This document shows positions 43,522 to 55,558 of a stretch of 64,000 nt of DNA, one piece after another. The notes beneath the pieces are model-generated. The model made no database searches and was not told the DNA's origin. It saw only the letters and a list, made by a program, of their open reading frames with translations. The stretch spans positions 1 to 64,000 of the forward strand of contig CALYLX010000083.1 of the NCBI GenBank assembly GCA_944990035.1, written 5' to 3'. How positions within the stretch are numbered: position 1 is the first letter of the stretch; the number at the start of each line of letters is the position of its first letter. This stretch comes from Clitopilus passeckerianus (Eukaryota; Basidiomycota; Agaricomycetes; Agaricales; Entolomataceae). Made by a program: the position numbers and the translations under genes.

Positions 43522-46098
43522 TCAGGTAGTCGTTTGCGGAGGCGTGTAGCGCCACATCGGGGGTTCGTACGCGCCCCTCTCTGGATAGAGAATGAAGTCT
43601 TGACCCTCAATGGGATCCTCTATGGCGTGCCTGAATTCGCAGTGAGCAACCGCTAAGTAGTCAAGAACAAGGGGTGACTTACGCTTCTTTCAGATGATCC
43701 TTGACGGTGGACAGCGGGTTGTAATCCTCGAAGTTCATGTTACAGTGCGCGCTTCCCCACCTCGCTTTCTGTTCGGTCGTGTCTTGATCCAAGGGAGTCA
43801 GATGCTGAAGTTCTTCGTCGTTGAGTCTACGCCAATCAGCGGGCTGAGAGTAATTATGACCGTAAGACATGACGTGGGCAATCTTGGGAGAAGAGGGTTG
43901 AGCACGGTTCTCGAGTTGAAGGAAATTTCACTTACTGCTGAGCGCCAGCCGTAGGCGACTATGACTCGCCGGAAGCAGGAGCTTGCCTTACAGAAATACT
44001 TAAAGTCGGTCTTGTCCATATCCTCAACTGTTGCAGTTTGTGGATCAAGCCCCGCGAGCTCTACCAGCTGCTCTGCGAGTTCGTAAGCCGTCTGCGGAAT
44101 ACAGAAGGAGATTAGTTCGTTGTCGTCATTGAAACGTTGTACGTTGCGCTGAGAGCAGGAGTGGAGAAGTGCATGTTTCGATCCAAACCAGAGGTTCCCG
44201 TATGCCACGCCATTGCTCCAAACAAGCCCTCGGCAACTCGCAATGTTGCACTGATAAACCGAGGTGGCAAGATCCGATGGGTCAGCTGAGGAAGCTGACG
44301 AGGGAGTCGTTCTGAAGGGTACGTCAATTAGAGTGGCAGGAAGCGACAATCATAAGTAGCTTACTCAGAAATTGAATGCCGAGCTGCAAGGGCCAGCTCT
44401 CTCATCGCTGATTTGCGTTCCTCCTGCCAAGTGGAAATTGAACCGGGAATTTGAAGAGTAAGTTCCCTGTAGTCGACTGCGGTTATTTCAATGTTCCATT
44501 CCGAATGTAGAACAGAATGTATTGCCGGGAGCTCGAGGATGTCGACTATGGAAGGATGATGGACCCATTCATGGGGGGATAAATTCTTGATGTAATCGGC
44601 ATAATGGTCATCGAACGCTTGTTTTCTCCCCTTAACGACTCTTTTCAGGCGAGCTTGGTGAATCTTTGACTCCAGCAGCGGCCGAATGCGTTTCCAACCT
44701 ATAACGTGATCAGCAGCCATATTCCATGACGATGGATAGGTACCCCTTACTTCGCCCAGTCAGTTCACGATCATAGTTAGCCTGTGTTGACCACGAGACC
44801 TCATCCATATCCCCGGCGTCGTATCCCAAGTCTTTGAAGCGTTGGATTACCCTGGCAATGGTAAGATGGAGTCAGAGCTTGCTGCAGTGACGGTCTTATA
44901 CGATACGTACTTGTTACGTCGATTATCGCGAAGATTAGATCTCTGCATTTGCTGCTGGTGCTGGCAAGCGACGTGCCATTCGGCATATTTACTTTTACCC
45001 TGGAGGCGGGTGAGCAAGACCGGAAGGGAGATGGCGTCGAAACATACATTGACGATAGTTTCAACGAGTTCCTTCCGCGTTTGAAGAAAGTCCTGCGCTT
45101 TCTTTCTGGCTCCGGGAGTCCGCCGATGAATGCCGTCTTGGAGGACCGCCCACTGCCGTGCTATGTTGTGGATATCCGAGGCCCAGTAGAATTTGCCGTG
45201 TGAAGGATAGCCATGAGCCCAACCACCGACTAGACAGGAAATCAGTGAGTGCACCTTCATCCAGCTCGGTCTGCGTACCATTGGTGTATGGTATCATGTC
45301 AAGCAAAATATCATCATACAGAGTATACTCCTTCTGAAATTTGAGTGTGAACACAAGGCTGGGTGCCGTCTTAGTGTTGTTGAAGAAATAGGACGGAAGT
45401 GACTCACTTTTCCTTCTTGCACTTTGTGCAAACGCGTCGGCAGATGCCAAAATCGATGGAGAAGACTCCTGGTGTTCCACAACACTGTAATGACACTGGC
45501 TGAGCGTGGGGAGGGCCGGAGGCAAAGAATGGATGATATACCTCGCAGCGTGTGCCATCAAACAGTAGTACGGCCCACTGAGGTTCCGACAGGTTTGGCG
45601 GAGGGGTAGGGACTCCGTTACTTTCGCGGGCTACTTTCCATATCCTGGTTGAGCTTCGGTTCATAAGAGTACGCCGAAATTCCTTTGAGATACGGGAAAC
45701 TGTAATGAGATCCTTCGAAGATAACCAGCAGAAGATCTAAATACATTTTGAATCGATATCGCTGTCCTGTAACACGTGAAACTATCACTCACCTCCAACT
45801 GCACGTCGAGCGGCATCAAAAGCAGGTCGTTCAGTGACCACCAGGTCTTCTTCCGCACGTCAGTGTTCTGGTATCGTTTTGTTCGCTTCCTCGGGCGTTT
45901 GGACGCTGGGAGCAACATGAGTCAATGATCACAGACACAGAATCATTGGAGCCTACTTTCTTCCCAGTCACTGGAGTCTTCTTCTTCGACAAGGCTGTCA
46001 TCCTCAATTCTTGCAGCTTTCTTCGCCTTCAGGGATTGGCGAGAGCGGGTGGACTTTCGAGACGTCACCACTGTCGATTGTCCCCTTGTCGTCACCAT
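43522..46098 (-). CDS. F-box protein (paralogue 2)
   Basis: About eleven exons; the first is 46098-45957 and the second 45905-45793. The N-terminus is basic (RKSTRSRQSLKAKK) and may target the nucleus. The F-box is split by the second intron: LLLMPLDVQLE then IFCWLSSKDLITVSRISKEF. Then comes PPPNLSEPQWAVLLFDGT, CCGTPGVFSIDF and RRVCTKC (zinc-like pair), a helical middle (YWASDIHNIARQWAVLQD, WKRIRPLLESKIHQARLKR), a conserved LHSCSQRN block and a C-terminal RWGSAHCNMNF with KDHLKEARH. The first Cys of the C-terminal C2H2-like site present in the other two copies is Ser here. The end is EDPIEGQDFILYPERG to TTT-stop. Same family as 26827-29204. Confidence 0.8.
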
Positions 46099-46507
46099 CG
46101 CTAATGAACAACCTTGTAAGCAGAGGATATAGTGATTGAGAAGGCAGACATGTGCCAGGTTTTATAGGGTTTCATGGTTCGCGTAGAGGTTCCGCAAACA
46201 ACACGCGGCTAATGGCTGTGCTATCCAAGTCAAAAATTTGATGAACCTTATTGGTTCCACAAAGAAGGCAGGAGCGCATCATGACTATTTGTAGGCAAAG
46301 ACGGCGGAGTCCCGACGTCGGGAACGCACTGCCTCCCGCTTTGTTGCCTCATTGACTCATTGATGCTCCCTGAATCATGTGCAACTGAGGCGGGGTTACT
46401 CTTCCCGCATACAACACAGAGCCTTCCAACGTTATATCCGGTAAAATTGATAAAGAAAGCACAACACATTTCTATACCAACAAACTAAAGCAGTATCTGC
46501 GGAGTAT
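46099..46507. other. Intergenic between tandem F-box genes
   Basis: 409 bp with no gene; holds the 3' flank of paralogue 3 and the upstream region of paralogue 2. Confidence 0.5.
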
Positions 46508-49101
46508 TCATGCTGTCGTGTGCTGAGGTACATACAGCTCCAGAAGAAACTGGGAGGTATCCCTTCGAGGATAAAAAATGATGTCTTCGTCACGAACGGG
46601 ATCTTGAACATCATGTCTGTAATGAAATTTAGAGAGCAGCTTGCAAACGGTAAGACTGCAACAGAACTAACACTGCCCTTGCATGGACCTTGGCGGCGTC
46701 TAAAACAACATAATTCTTGAAGTTGATATCGCACTTGGCACATCCCCATCTACGGTCGGTAACAGCATCACGCCACGGGTGCAAATGCTGAATCTCTTCG
46801 TCAGTGAGTTGTACCCACTGATATGTACTCGAAATACGAGGCTAGGTCAGTGCGTGGCCAATCGTCGGAGAAGGTGTTTGAGTGATCATCGAAAATAGAA
46901 ATACCAATTCAACGTACAGCCGAACGCCAATCGTGAACTCGGGACGACCGTCGATGGCAGTAGTGCTCCCCCCTACAGAAATATTTGAAGCCAGTCTGGT
47001 CCATATCGTCGATTGTGGCGGTTTGCGGGTCTAGCCCTGCAAGCTCTATCAGCTCACTCACTAGCCTTACCGCATGCTCGGGGATCCTGAAATCCATGTA
47101 GCCAATACCTTTGAGAGGTGGGCCAGAACGACGAGAGCAGGAATGCAGAAGAGCGCCTTCCCACCCAAACCAAATGTTCGCATCAGGACGAATAGGCCTT
47201 TTCCCTCCCGGGAAAGGCTGGCATACAGTAGTTGTGCATTGGAAGATGCATGTTGCGAGATTCAATGGGTCTGAAGAAGCTGAGGAGGGCTCCACGTTCA
47301 TCTGGATGCTGATAAACAGTATCAGAGGAAAAGATACCGATATACCGGAAGCCGCTTACTTATCACGCTGGGCTTCCCTTGCTAACCCTCGAAGCATTTC
47401 TTTGCGTTCCTCCCGCCATGCGTTAATAGATGCTGGTAACTGGGAGACGAGTTCTTGGTATTGCAGCTGGGTAACGTCGACGTTCCAGCTAGCATTAGTC
47501 AATCTCTGGACAGCAGGGAAATAGATCACGTCGGACGCCATGGGGTAATCAATCCATTCGCGAGGCGATAGACTCTTGACGTAAAGGTCATATTCTTCTT
47601 TAAACGAGCGTTCTCTGGACAACACCACGCGTTTCTGTAGAGCTTCTTGAATTACTGGTTCAAGGGACGGCCGAATACGAGTCCACCCTGAATGGATGTT
47701 AACTTCTCCTTGTGTATTGAAGCCAGACACGTAACTCGTACCTCGATCCCTCAGTTCGCATAGGAGGTTGGCTTGGGTTGACGTCGCAATTGCTTTAATA
47801 TCCTCCACCTCGTAACCAAGGCCCTTGAAGCGCTGGATCACTCTGTTATGTTCGTAAGTGATGAGTAATCTAACAAATACCAGTGGTCTTAGTACTTACT
47901 GGTCGCGCCGACTCTTTCTGATTTCGTCTTCTTTTCGTTTCTCTTCTTGCGTGCAGAGCCAGTGCCACTGTTGATATGTTTTGACTCCCTAGAGGGTGGT
48001 GAGAATCATTTCATATCGTACGCTGGACACGTACCTCAACTATAGACTTCGCCAGAGTCTTCCGTTCCTGAAGGAAACTTTGGGCCTTCTTCATGGCTCC
48101 AGGAATCCGACGATGGATGTCGTCTTGGAGGGTTGCCCATTGTCTGGATATATCCCGGATCTCTGGGGGCCAGTAGTATCTCCCCGTTTGATGGTAGCCC
48201 TGGCTCGATGGACCGTCTATAGTGTCGTCAGTCAAAGTTTCGAATTTTGACATGGTAAACGTACATTGGGTATATGGGATCATCTCGAAAAGGATCTCAT
48301 CATATTCCGGGTATTCCTTTCGCAGTGTAGCCGGATAGATAAGACTATAATCAGGTTAAAGCTCGTTCGAGCGGATGAGCATAGTCACTTTGTCTTCTTG
48401 CAAGTAGTACAAGGACGTCTGAAAAGGGAGAAATCCACTAGCCCGGTTCTTCGAGTAGTATAGCACTAGTAGAAATGATCCTTATGAGAATGGTACGACA
48501 AAGAGGAGTAATGTTCCTACCACGGAGCAACGGAGAGCGTCAAATAGCAGTATCGCCCATCGGGGTTCTGATATGAACGATGGGGGAGCTGGGACCCCGC
48601 CATTATCTCGAGCTATTCTCGAGATCTTTGTTAACTCTGGGGCAGTCAATATGCGATGAAGCTCCTTCGTCAGGCGAGACACGGCTAAGAGGTCTTTAGA
48701 TGAAAGCCAAGATAAGATCTAAGTGCGTTAATTGTGAGTATAATATAGAATAAGGTGAGCAGCGCCCCTACCTCCAGCTGGACGTCTAATGGCATCAGCG
48801 GAAAGCTGTTCAACCTCCCCCGGTCCGTTTCCTTCTTGTCATCAACCTGCGTGGTACGTCCCGCCCGTTTTGCAGGACGTTTTGCAGCTACGTAGGTAAA
48901 CCTTCAATAATGAACACGGTCGACCGAGGAGAACTTACTAGTTTTCGAGTTAGTAGCATTTGTTCTAGACGTTCCTTTACTGACCGAGTCATCCCTTCGC
49001 TCCTTGACAGCCTGACGTGAACGGGTTGATTTTCGGGCTCTGGTCGTGTCTGTCTTTGAATATCCGACTTGCTTTGTCGATTGGCTGCGAGTTTTAACCA
49101 T
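46508..49101 (-). CDS. F-box protein (paralogue 3)
   Basis: About eleven to twelve exons from the ATG at 49101. Basic N-terminus (MVKTRSQSTKQVGYSKTDTT; RKSTRSRQAVKERR). F-box split as FPLMPLDVQLE then ILSWLSSKDLLAVSRLTKEL. Then PPSFISEPRWAILLFDALRC, CYTTRRTGLVDFSLFRRPC with CTTC, the helical part (YWPPEIRDISRQWATLQDD, WTRIRPSLEPVIQEALQKR), LLHSCSRRS, and the end RWGCAKCDINF with KVHARHDV, a C-x2-C...H-x2-H arrangement. The C-terminus is DPVRDEDIIFYPRRD to HTTA-stop. Collinear with paralogue 2 over its whole length, so the two are a tandem duplication. Probable SCF adaptor. Confidence 0.8.
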
Positions 49102-50523
49102 CTGTAGTTGATGGCCTATCTCTCCGAAAACGATTCAAGCCTTTTGGTGTCGCGTTGTGGGCAGTCTAGTTGGTGGTTGCACCAAGCTCGTGGTCGCAGT
49201 CAGAAGATACCAGGTTGATGGCAGTGCTAAGGCACACTGGCACTCTAACTATGGCGGGGGAGGTCCAGATGAGAAGAGAAAATTTAATTAATTCATTAAG
49301 GGGAGGAAAGAGGGGAAGAGAAAGCGCGTGCGGAAATCGTCGGAGAGCATGAACTCCCAAGGAAATACTCTCCGACATGTCAAGATCAAAGGTCCATCAC
49401 TCGAATCAAGCAACGTAATCGAGGGCACGGATGAATGGAGGGTTGACGAACAGTCTTCCTGGGTAACAACTCGAAGCAATCGCTTTAAATTTCAGGTAGT
49501 TTCAAGGTATAGTGTGTCTAAACTATATAGTTACGCGGTCAAGACGGCCAATCTTTGTCAGAAAGGTTCTGGATTGCCAGGTAAATACAGAGGAAATTTT
49601 GATTCATTAAAGAGTGCGAGAGCGAACAATGATTGGGGCTCGGAAATACCTTTGGTGTACTATTTAGTGCCTTCGGTCTATTGAGAAGAATTACCAGACC
49701 ATCAGCTACTTTGTAAAGTGCGCAATGTTGGGTAGAAGCTGGGAAGGAATTACTGAATTATACAAGAAAGAGTAGAGTTAATGATATTCTGGTAGCATTC
49801 CCAATACTTCGACTGCTGAAGACATCTGTATTTTGAGTTGTGAAGCTTTAGCCTATGAATTCATCATTCTGAGATATCTCTTCCTCGAGCTGCCCCTACA
49901 TCAAAAGTGTTCATTTCGGCCGAAATCAGTGCAATCTCGGACTCAAAACTCTGTAATCAGCCGCGAATAGTTACAAAACATCGGTGTCAAATCGACTGGC
50001 GCGTGGATTCTCGCAAACGGCCCAAAAATCCGTGCTTTAGGTGCAAAACTGGCCATGAATGTGTTATTCTGCGTAATTTTCGGCCGATAGCAGGTCAAAT
50101 TTTTTCTAAAACGCGCTCCGCGCGTCTAATTACAATGCAAGAACGCTATGTGCACACTTTCACTACTTAAATTTGACGCACAATTGCTCCAGAGAACGTC
50201 AAATCTGGCCCAGCCAATTGAGTGCTCTCAGCGTGTCCAAAATAAGTAGGTCGAGTTCCCATATAGAGTAGGTCGACCTACTATATCCAGTAGGTCATTT
50301 CAAACTCAGATAGGTCGCTCCACCTCCCCAGCCATGGTCAGACTGCCGGCACACTTCTGACCTTCTGAGGCTCTCGGCCCGTAACCCCGAAACCACGAAT
50401 TATATTTGGATCGAAAGCTCTCGTCCTGCAAGCCAAACAACGCGGATTATGTAACACCCTTTCATCGCTACGTTTGCCGTTCCCAAGGACTTTCTCAACG
50501 ACGCAAACTGCTTCCTCCCCAAC
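49102..50523. other. Intergenic, with a palindrome cluster near the right end
   Basis: No gene supported (a 118-codon frame at 49328-49684 has no features). From 49890 to 50160 the sequence is AT-leaning with CGCGC islets (ACGCGCTCCGCGCGT) and resembles degraded repeat DNA. Confidence 0.4.
50267..50282. repeat. 16-bp perfect palindrome within a TAGGTCG cluster
   Basis: AGTAGGTCGACCTACT is its own reverse complement. Within 80 bp are further half-copies: AAGTAGGTCGAG (50244), CAGTAGGTCA (50289) and AGATAGGTCGC (50308). It lies about 240 bp before the ATG of the membrane-protein gene at 50524. Confidence 0.6.
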
Positions 50524-51151
50524 ATGGCCCAAATCAAGGCTGGCGCTGCTGCAAAGCGCGAAGATCAACATGAGATGTCTGAACAGTCTTCTTCTCGAGC
50601 TACTGCTACTAGATCTTCAGCCGACTCCAACAACCATCCAGAAGAGCAACCGCTGTTGCAGTCTGACGGTGGCTCGGACGACGAATCTGACAGGGGTAAC
50701 GAGCAAGAAGAAGAACCAGAAACGGAGCAGATGGTGAATGAGAGGAGACTAGCGGAAGACCCGCGCTTCAGCCCTCCTCCACCTTCGCCGTTGAAGAGAG
50801 TTGCTCTGATTGCATTCACGCTCTTCCTGTTCTACCTCGGTTTTACACTCCGGGGCACTATGTACGGCAAGAAGAAGCCAGAAGTAATCTATGCTACGAG
50901 GTGCGATTCCTTGTCCCCCTGCAATGTCTATAACTGACAAAGTACCCGTTTGCAGATATTCCAAGGAACATCGGTTCCGGCCTGCGGCCAGCCCAATAAT
51001 CACGGAAACTCTGAGAGACGGCAGGATAAGGATACGCGGGGCAGCACCTACCGCAACTCCCAAACCTACGCCTACGCCCAAGCCAAAGAAGACCAGATCG
51101 AAGAGGAGAGCAAAGAAGTCAGCGAAACGGGTTACTGGTGGCAAGCAGTAG
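50524..51151 (+). CDS. Single-span membrane protein with acidic head and basic tail
   Basis: Two exons joined by an intron from GTGCGATTCC (about 50901) to TTTGCAG (about 50956). The first 90 residues are acidic and Ser-rich (QPLLQSDGGSDDESDRGNEQ), then DPRFSPPPPSPLKRVALIAF leads into one membrane span (ALIAFTLFLFYLGFTL). After it come RGTMYGKKKP, a beta-like segment and a Pro/Lys-rich C-terminus (KPTPTPKPKKTRSKRRAKK). Likely type II or tail-anchored endomembrane protein. A shorter relative lies tail to tail at 51737-52087. Function unknown. Confidence 0.65.
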
Positions 51152-51736
51152 CCTTCCATTTTCTCTGGGCTACCAGGTATATTTTTTCTCCAGATCATGC
51201 CAACCTAAACACTGACGTTCCTCGTATCTCACAGAACCTCCTTTCCTTCGGTGCTTTCCTGGCCCTCGTATACCCAACAATCTTACCATGTTATAATTCG
51301 CGTCATTGCATCGGGAGCCTCCCATTATATTCGCACATTATCTAGCTCTCGAGAGATAGCTCCAATTCCATTTTCCTTAGATACTGTTCAATCGTCTCGA
51401 GGCATTTATTTTGTCTTTATATATGACATTTTTCGGTGCATGGGTATAGCAGAACTAGGGATGCAAAGCATCGGATAAAAGTAGCGTAGAGTACAGAGAT
51501 GTCCATTGAAATGTAAAAATGAGGGTGTTTGTTGTCCAAAGTCCACACGTATCAGAGCGGCGCCGGGCTGCCAAGAACGCCAACGGATAATAGTAGAGGT
51601 GTAAAGTTCTGGAAAGGCCGTATTATTGACGTGCTGAAGGGGAAGATAATCAAACATACCGACGAGTGCAATTGCCACAACTAGGCAAGCTACGTCTACA
51701 GCACCTTCCGCCTCATCGAGTAGTACGTAGCGGCAG
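51152..51736. other. Convergent intergenic region
   Basis: No gene; 3' flanks of two convergent membrane-protein genes. Confidence 0.45.
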
Positions 51737-52087
51737 CTACCACTCCATAGCTGCAATGCCAGCAACCAAAATATTCTGCCTCATCCTAAAAGCAAGCCAG
51801 AACAAGAAGGCGGTGAAAATGAGCAACGCAGCGCGGGCCCATGGTGACGGCGTCGGCTGGTCAAACCTAGGGTCATGAGAAAACTCATACACTCTTCTCC
51901 TCCTCCCATTTTCGGCCTCAGCATGGTTGGGGCTGAGATGGCCGTCGTTGTCGTCGGCTACTGCACCAGGCCCAGTTGGGCGAAGTTCGTGGAGTTCTTG
52001 GTCGTCGTTGTCGTATGAAGAGCGGTATGATGGTACTGGTGATGTTGGTAGGCGTGAGTACCGCGCTGCGAACGATGTGGAAGACAT
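51737..52087 (-). CDS. Single-span membrane protein, short paralogue
   Basis: 116 codons from an ATG at 52087. Residues 70-110 match the gene at 50524-51151: DPRFDQPTPSPWARAALLIF then FTAFLFWLAFRMRQ against its DPRFSPPPPSPLKRVALIAF and span. The N-terminal region differs but is again polar and Ser/Asp-rich. The frame ends soon after the span (IAAMEW-stop), where the relative continues for 50 residues, so a 3' exon may be missed or lost. Convergent with its relative, 585 bp apart. Confidence 0.55.
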   Translation of the reverse strand: MSSTSFAARYSRLPTSPVPSYRSSYDNDDQELHELRPTGPGAVADDNDGHLSPNHAEAENGRRRRVYEFSHDPRFDQPTPSPWARAALLIFTAFLFWLAFRMRQNILVAGIAAMEW

Positions 52088-52295
52088 GGCGGACTAGGAG
52101 GTTGGAGGCTTGACAATGAAGATGGAGGTCGTAAAGAGGATGTGTCCAAAAGCGGAGTTTGAACTCGGCCCAACCACCGTCCAAAAGCTCTGTAAAATCT
52201 CCTGTCATTCGTCAACTGTTCCTCCATTAAACTAGTCGTCTCTACGGGATAACAGGTTGTCTGCTATGAAAATTTCCTTATGCTCCACGTGATAT
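52088..52295. other. Short intergenic stretch
   Basis: Contains a 10-bp direct repeat GCTTTTGGAC (minus strand) and a TTCAAA loop that first suggests a tRNA, but no cloverleaf forms. Confidence 0.4.
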
Positions 52296-55200
52296 CTATC
52301 TAGGAAGGTTGGAAGGCTCGCTTTGCTTCGCAGATTGCATCCAACTAAATATTGGCTTCTCCCGGCCAATATCCTGCACGTCCTCGTTCCAAGATTGCCA
52401 CCTTTTTCTGAGCAGCCTCTTTATACTCCTGTGCCTCGCATAGTGCTTCGCAGTTAGCCCGTATATGTCCTTGAAATCCACCTTGATCCCTTTTTTCTTC
52501 AGTAACGCTCTGACAACGTCTACATGACCATTCTCTGCTGCGTATGACAGTGGCGTCCTTCCCTCGCGGTCCGCTGAGTTAACGTCGACGGATGTCATTC
52601 CCAGAATACGTCGGACGATGAGATAACTCCCTTCTTGGGCAGCATATGAAAGAGGCGCCCGGCCGGCTGCATCCCTGTGATCAAGCTTCAGACGCTCCTG
52701 CAGGGTGAAAATCTTGACGACATCGAGATGGCCCTCCATGGCTGCATGAGTAAAAGGTGGTCGCCCATCCTTGTCTGGAAGGTTTATCCTTCTCCTTACA
52801 TCGTGGTTCTCGAGAAGAGCGGATACGATGTCTGCTCTTCCCTTCAACGCGGCGTACGAGATAGGCATACGACCGACGGAGTCGCGAGAGTCCGCCAAGA
52901 TTCCGTCTATCTTCATGAGAGCTCTAACGAGTTCCTCGCTAGCCTCCACAGCTGCATAAGAAAGGGCGGACCGCCCTTGTTGATCCCTTGCGTTGACCAG
53001 CATCCAATTTTGCCATCCGGACTTGATGAAAGTCTTGACGACTGAGCCATGATTGTTCATAGCCGCGTACATCAGGGGTGTCCGGCCTTTGTTATCCGGG
53101 ATCTCTGCCTCCTTCGTCATTTGCTTGAGTAGACGCTTGACAATCCGATGATGCCCTCGCTCCGCTGCGTATGAGAGAGGGGTGCGGCCTTGATCATCCC
53201 TCAGATTAACGCGAACCTCGTTCCTTCTCAACAATCTCCCAACAACTGATCTGTTGCCATTGGCGGAGGCGTACGATAGAGGCGTACGTTGCTTGTTGTC
53301 CTCTTCATCCTCCACCAACACTCGTCTGGTAACGACTGTGCGGCTGTTCACCGATTGGGATCCATGTAACGGCATAGACGGCATGGGAGTTGGCACTTCC
53401 CTGAACTTCTTCTTGCGAGATAGAAGAAGGGAAAGTACCTTCTCTTGGTTCTGCGAGGCAGCGAGCGATAAAGCCGTCCTCCCGGAAGCGTCTCGGATAT
53501 TTAAATCCAAGCTCTTGTTCTCGACTATCGAACGAACAACGGATGGCTGGTTTGTTTCTATTGCGAAGATAAGAGGTGTTCGCATTTGTTTCGTTGTGGA
53601 GTTGATGTTGGTACCACTGCCTACCAGGCGTCCAAACGCCTGGGAGAGATCGAAAAATACCGCCATCATCAGTCCAGCGACGCCTCCCGTGGCCGAGTCT
53701 AGCTCGTACAAGGTGCAAAGCATTAGGTAGGAGAAGGCAACCCCACCAAGCTCCTGGTCGCTCAAGAAGGAATAGAGGATATCGGAGATGTCGACCTCGC
53801 ATGCTCGAGCATGGTGTCCCCAGTTGCGGGCGGCATAATCAAAGAGGTGACCTCCATGGACTAGATCAAGCCGAGTGGGGTCACTGTGAAGCGTCTGGAG
53901 GTTTGCGATGATCCCCGGATCATTCAAAGAGGGGATGGATAAATAGTGGATGCATGCGGTGGCGATGATAAGATCGGCGTCTGGGAGGAGTTCCTTTGAT
54001 CGAGTCTGGAAGAACTCGTAGGCCGTGAGGTCTGCAAGTACTGAGCAATACGATTGGGCCACCGAGTGAGATGTAACTTACGGACGAATTGTACATAATT
54101 GGTGCTCTCATCAACGCAGACTAGGCCAGCACAGACGGAAGTAATAGTTGATGCGGTATGAAGATACTTTTGAAGATCTGAGCGTCCAGATGCTGCAGCA
54201 AGTGCATGGCGTAGCTCTCCTAGGGATATAGGCCTCAAGCTGGTCGATAGCCAGCATAATACCCGATGTGCGAGATCTTTCCGCATGTCGTCCTGGTCCC
54301 GGATCCTCGTCACCGTTGCCTCGTAGACCTGATCGAGGTTATCTGTCAATCGATCTAGTGCATCTTCTATCTCGCCAGGTGTAAGATGCTGCGTTAGCGA
54401 GTTCATATGGAGCTCAGCCGTAATGAATCTATATCCATATTATAGGCATCTCCCCATGGTTAAAAATCAAATTGGCTTACCGTCCACTAGCTTCTTCTGC
54501 TACTCTGGTGACAAGCTTCAACAAGAGCTCATTCTGAATACAGAACGGAAGTTCGTTGTGCGCTCTGAGTGCAATATACTGCTGCAGATCGTGCTCGACC
54601 GCCCCATGTATCTCAAGCACGATGCTTCCAAAGTGGCCCATATTTCGATCCATGTCCCCCATTCTACGACTAGTCACCAGCAACTTGACGTTACTCCCAA
54701 GGGCTAACAGCGTGGTCATAAGATCCGTCATGGCGCCATCCGTGTTGTAATGGTGCCCTAGATACTCGTCAAGCGCGTCGAGAACGACGTAGACGGTTTG
54801 AAGGGGCCGAACGCACTCTCTAATTGCCTCACAAAGCTGGCTCAAAGTCGGCTGAGAGCCGAACATAGAGAGCCTATTGTATAGCATCTCCAGAGGTGAC
54901 CGTGAGACAGGTGATGATCTCCATATCTGGCGAGCTATTGCTCGGAGAATGTGGATTGGGGAATGACCCTTCGTCTGGTAGTTGCAATATACGTATGAGA
55001 CGGTTATCTTGTTGAGTTCGCTCCTGGAAGAGATGAGATGGTTGATTGCAACGGAGCTATGAGTGCGGTATCAGCAGCAGCCCTGGAGTGTCATCAAGGT
55101 TGCGACCCACGCCAGGATAGTCTTTCCAACACCGGCTAGAGAGGTATTAGGGTGGTTCTAGAAAAGCCCAAGAAATACGCACGCATTCCTGGGCACCAAA

Positions 55201-55558
55201 GTATTTGTCGATCTGGTACTGAAATCCAGTCCTGAAACTTCTGACATTGGAGTATCCAGTCTCCTGTCTGGCCGACTCTCTTTCCGAAGTGCGAGGCCTG
55301 TATCTGTCCGTAATCCGTCGGCGAAAACCACTTCTCTACTTGGCTGGACTGATCATCTACTCCCAGGTGAGTGAGAATAGAAAAGAGGCTTTTTATTTTA
55401 TCCTTACAAGAATCTATGTATAAATCACAATTAAGCTGCTATTAGGGCCGAGGGTCGAAATATCGTTACTCACAGTTGATCAGAATTTGGTCACCAGCGA
55501 CCTCATTGAATGTCCCACCGTATATTGCGGTGCCAGCGGCGAAATCATCATGGTTCAT
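52296..55558 (-). CDS. NACHT-ankyrin STAND protein (fungal NLR)
   Basis: Six exons: 55558-55474, 55359-55183, 55135-55111, 55056-54481, 54428-54082, 54040-52296; 984 residues. A short N-terminus with GDQILIN and VEKWFSPTDYGQIQASHFGK is typical of fungal NLRs of this class. The NACHT domain has Walker A PGVGKTIL, encoded by a 25-nt exon, Walker B VYVVLDALDEY, and sensor LLVTSRR. Residues about 270-400 are a helical/winged-helix region (LDQVYEATVTRIRDQ, VLCWLSTSLRPISLGELRHA). The C-terminal 380 residues hold ten to eleven ankyrin repeats with cores such as RTPLSYAAERGH, RTPLMYAAMNNH, RPPFTHAAMEGH and RTPLSYAAENGH. Members act in self/non-self recognition and programmed cell death in fungi; its N-terminal effector domain is minimal here. 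It appears intact. Confidence 0.85.

Noticed and set aside
49328..49684. 118-codon plus frame
   Set aside because: Upstream of an F-box gene on the other strand, with no domain or paralogue.
52140..52230. tRNA-like sequence with a TTCAAA loop
   Set aside because: No acceptor or D-stem pairing; explained by a 10-bp direct repeat GCTTTTGGAC.
55360..55473. 6-nt exon inside the first NLR intron
   Set aside because: A two-intron solution with a 6-nt exon is possible, but a single intron preserves the same frame and is simpler.
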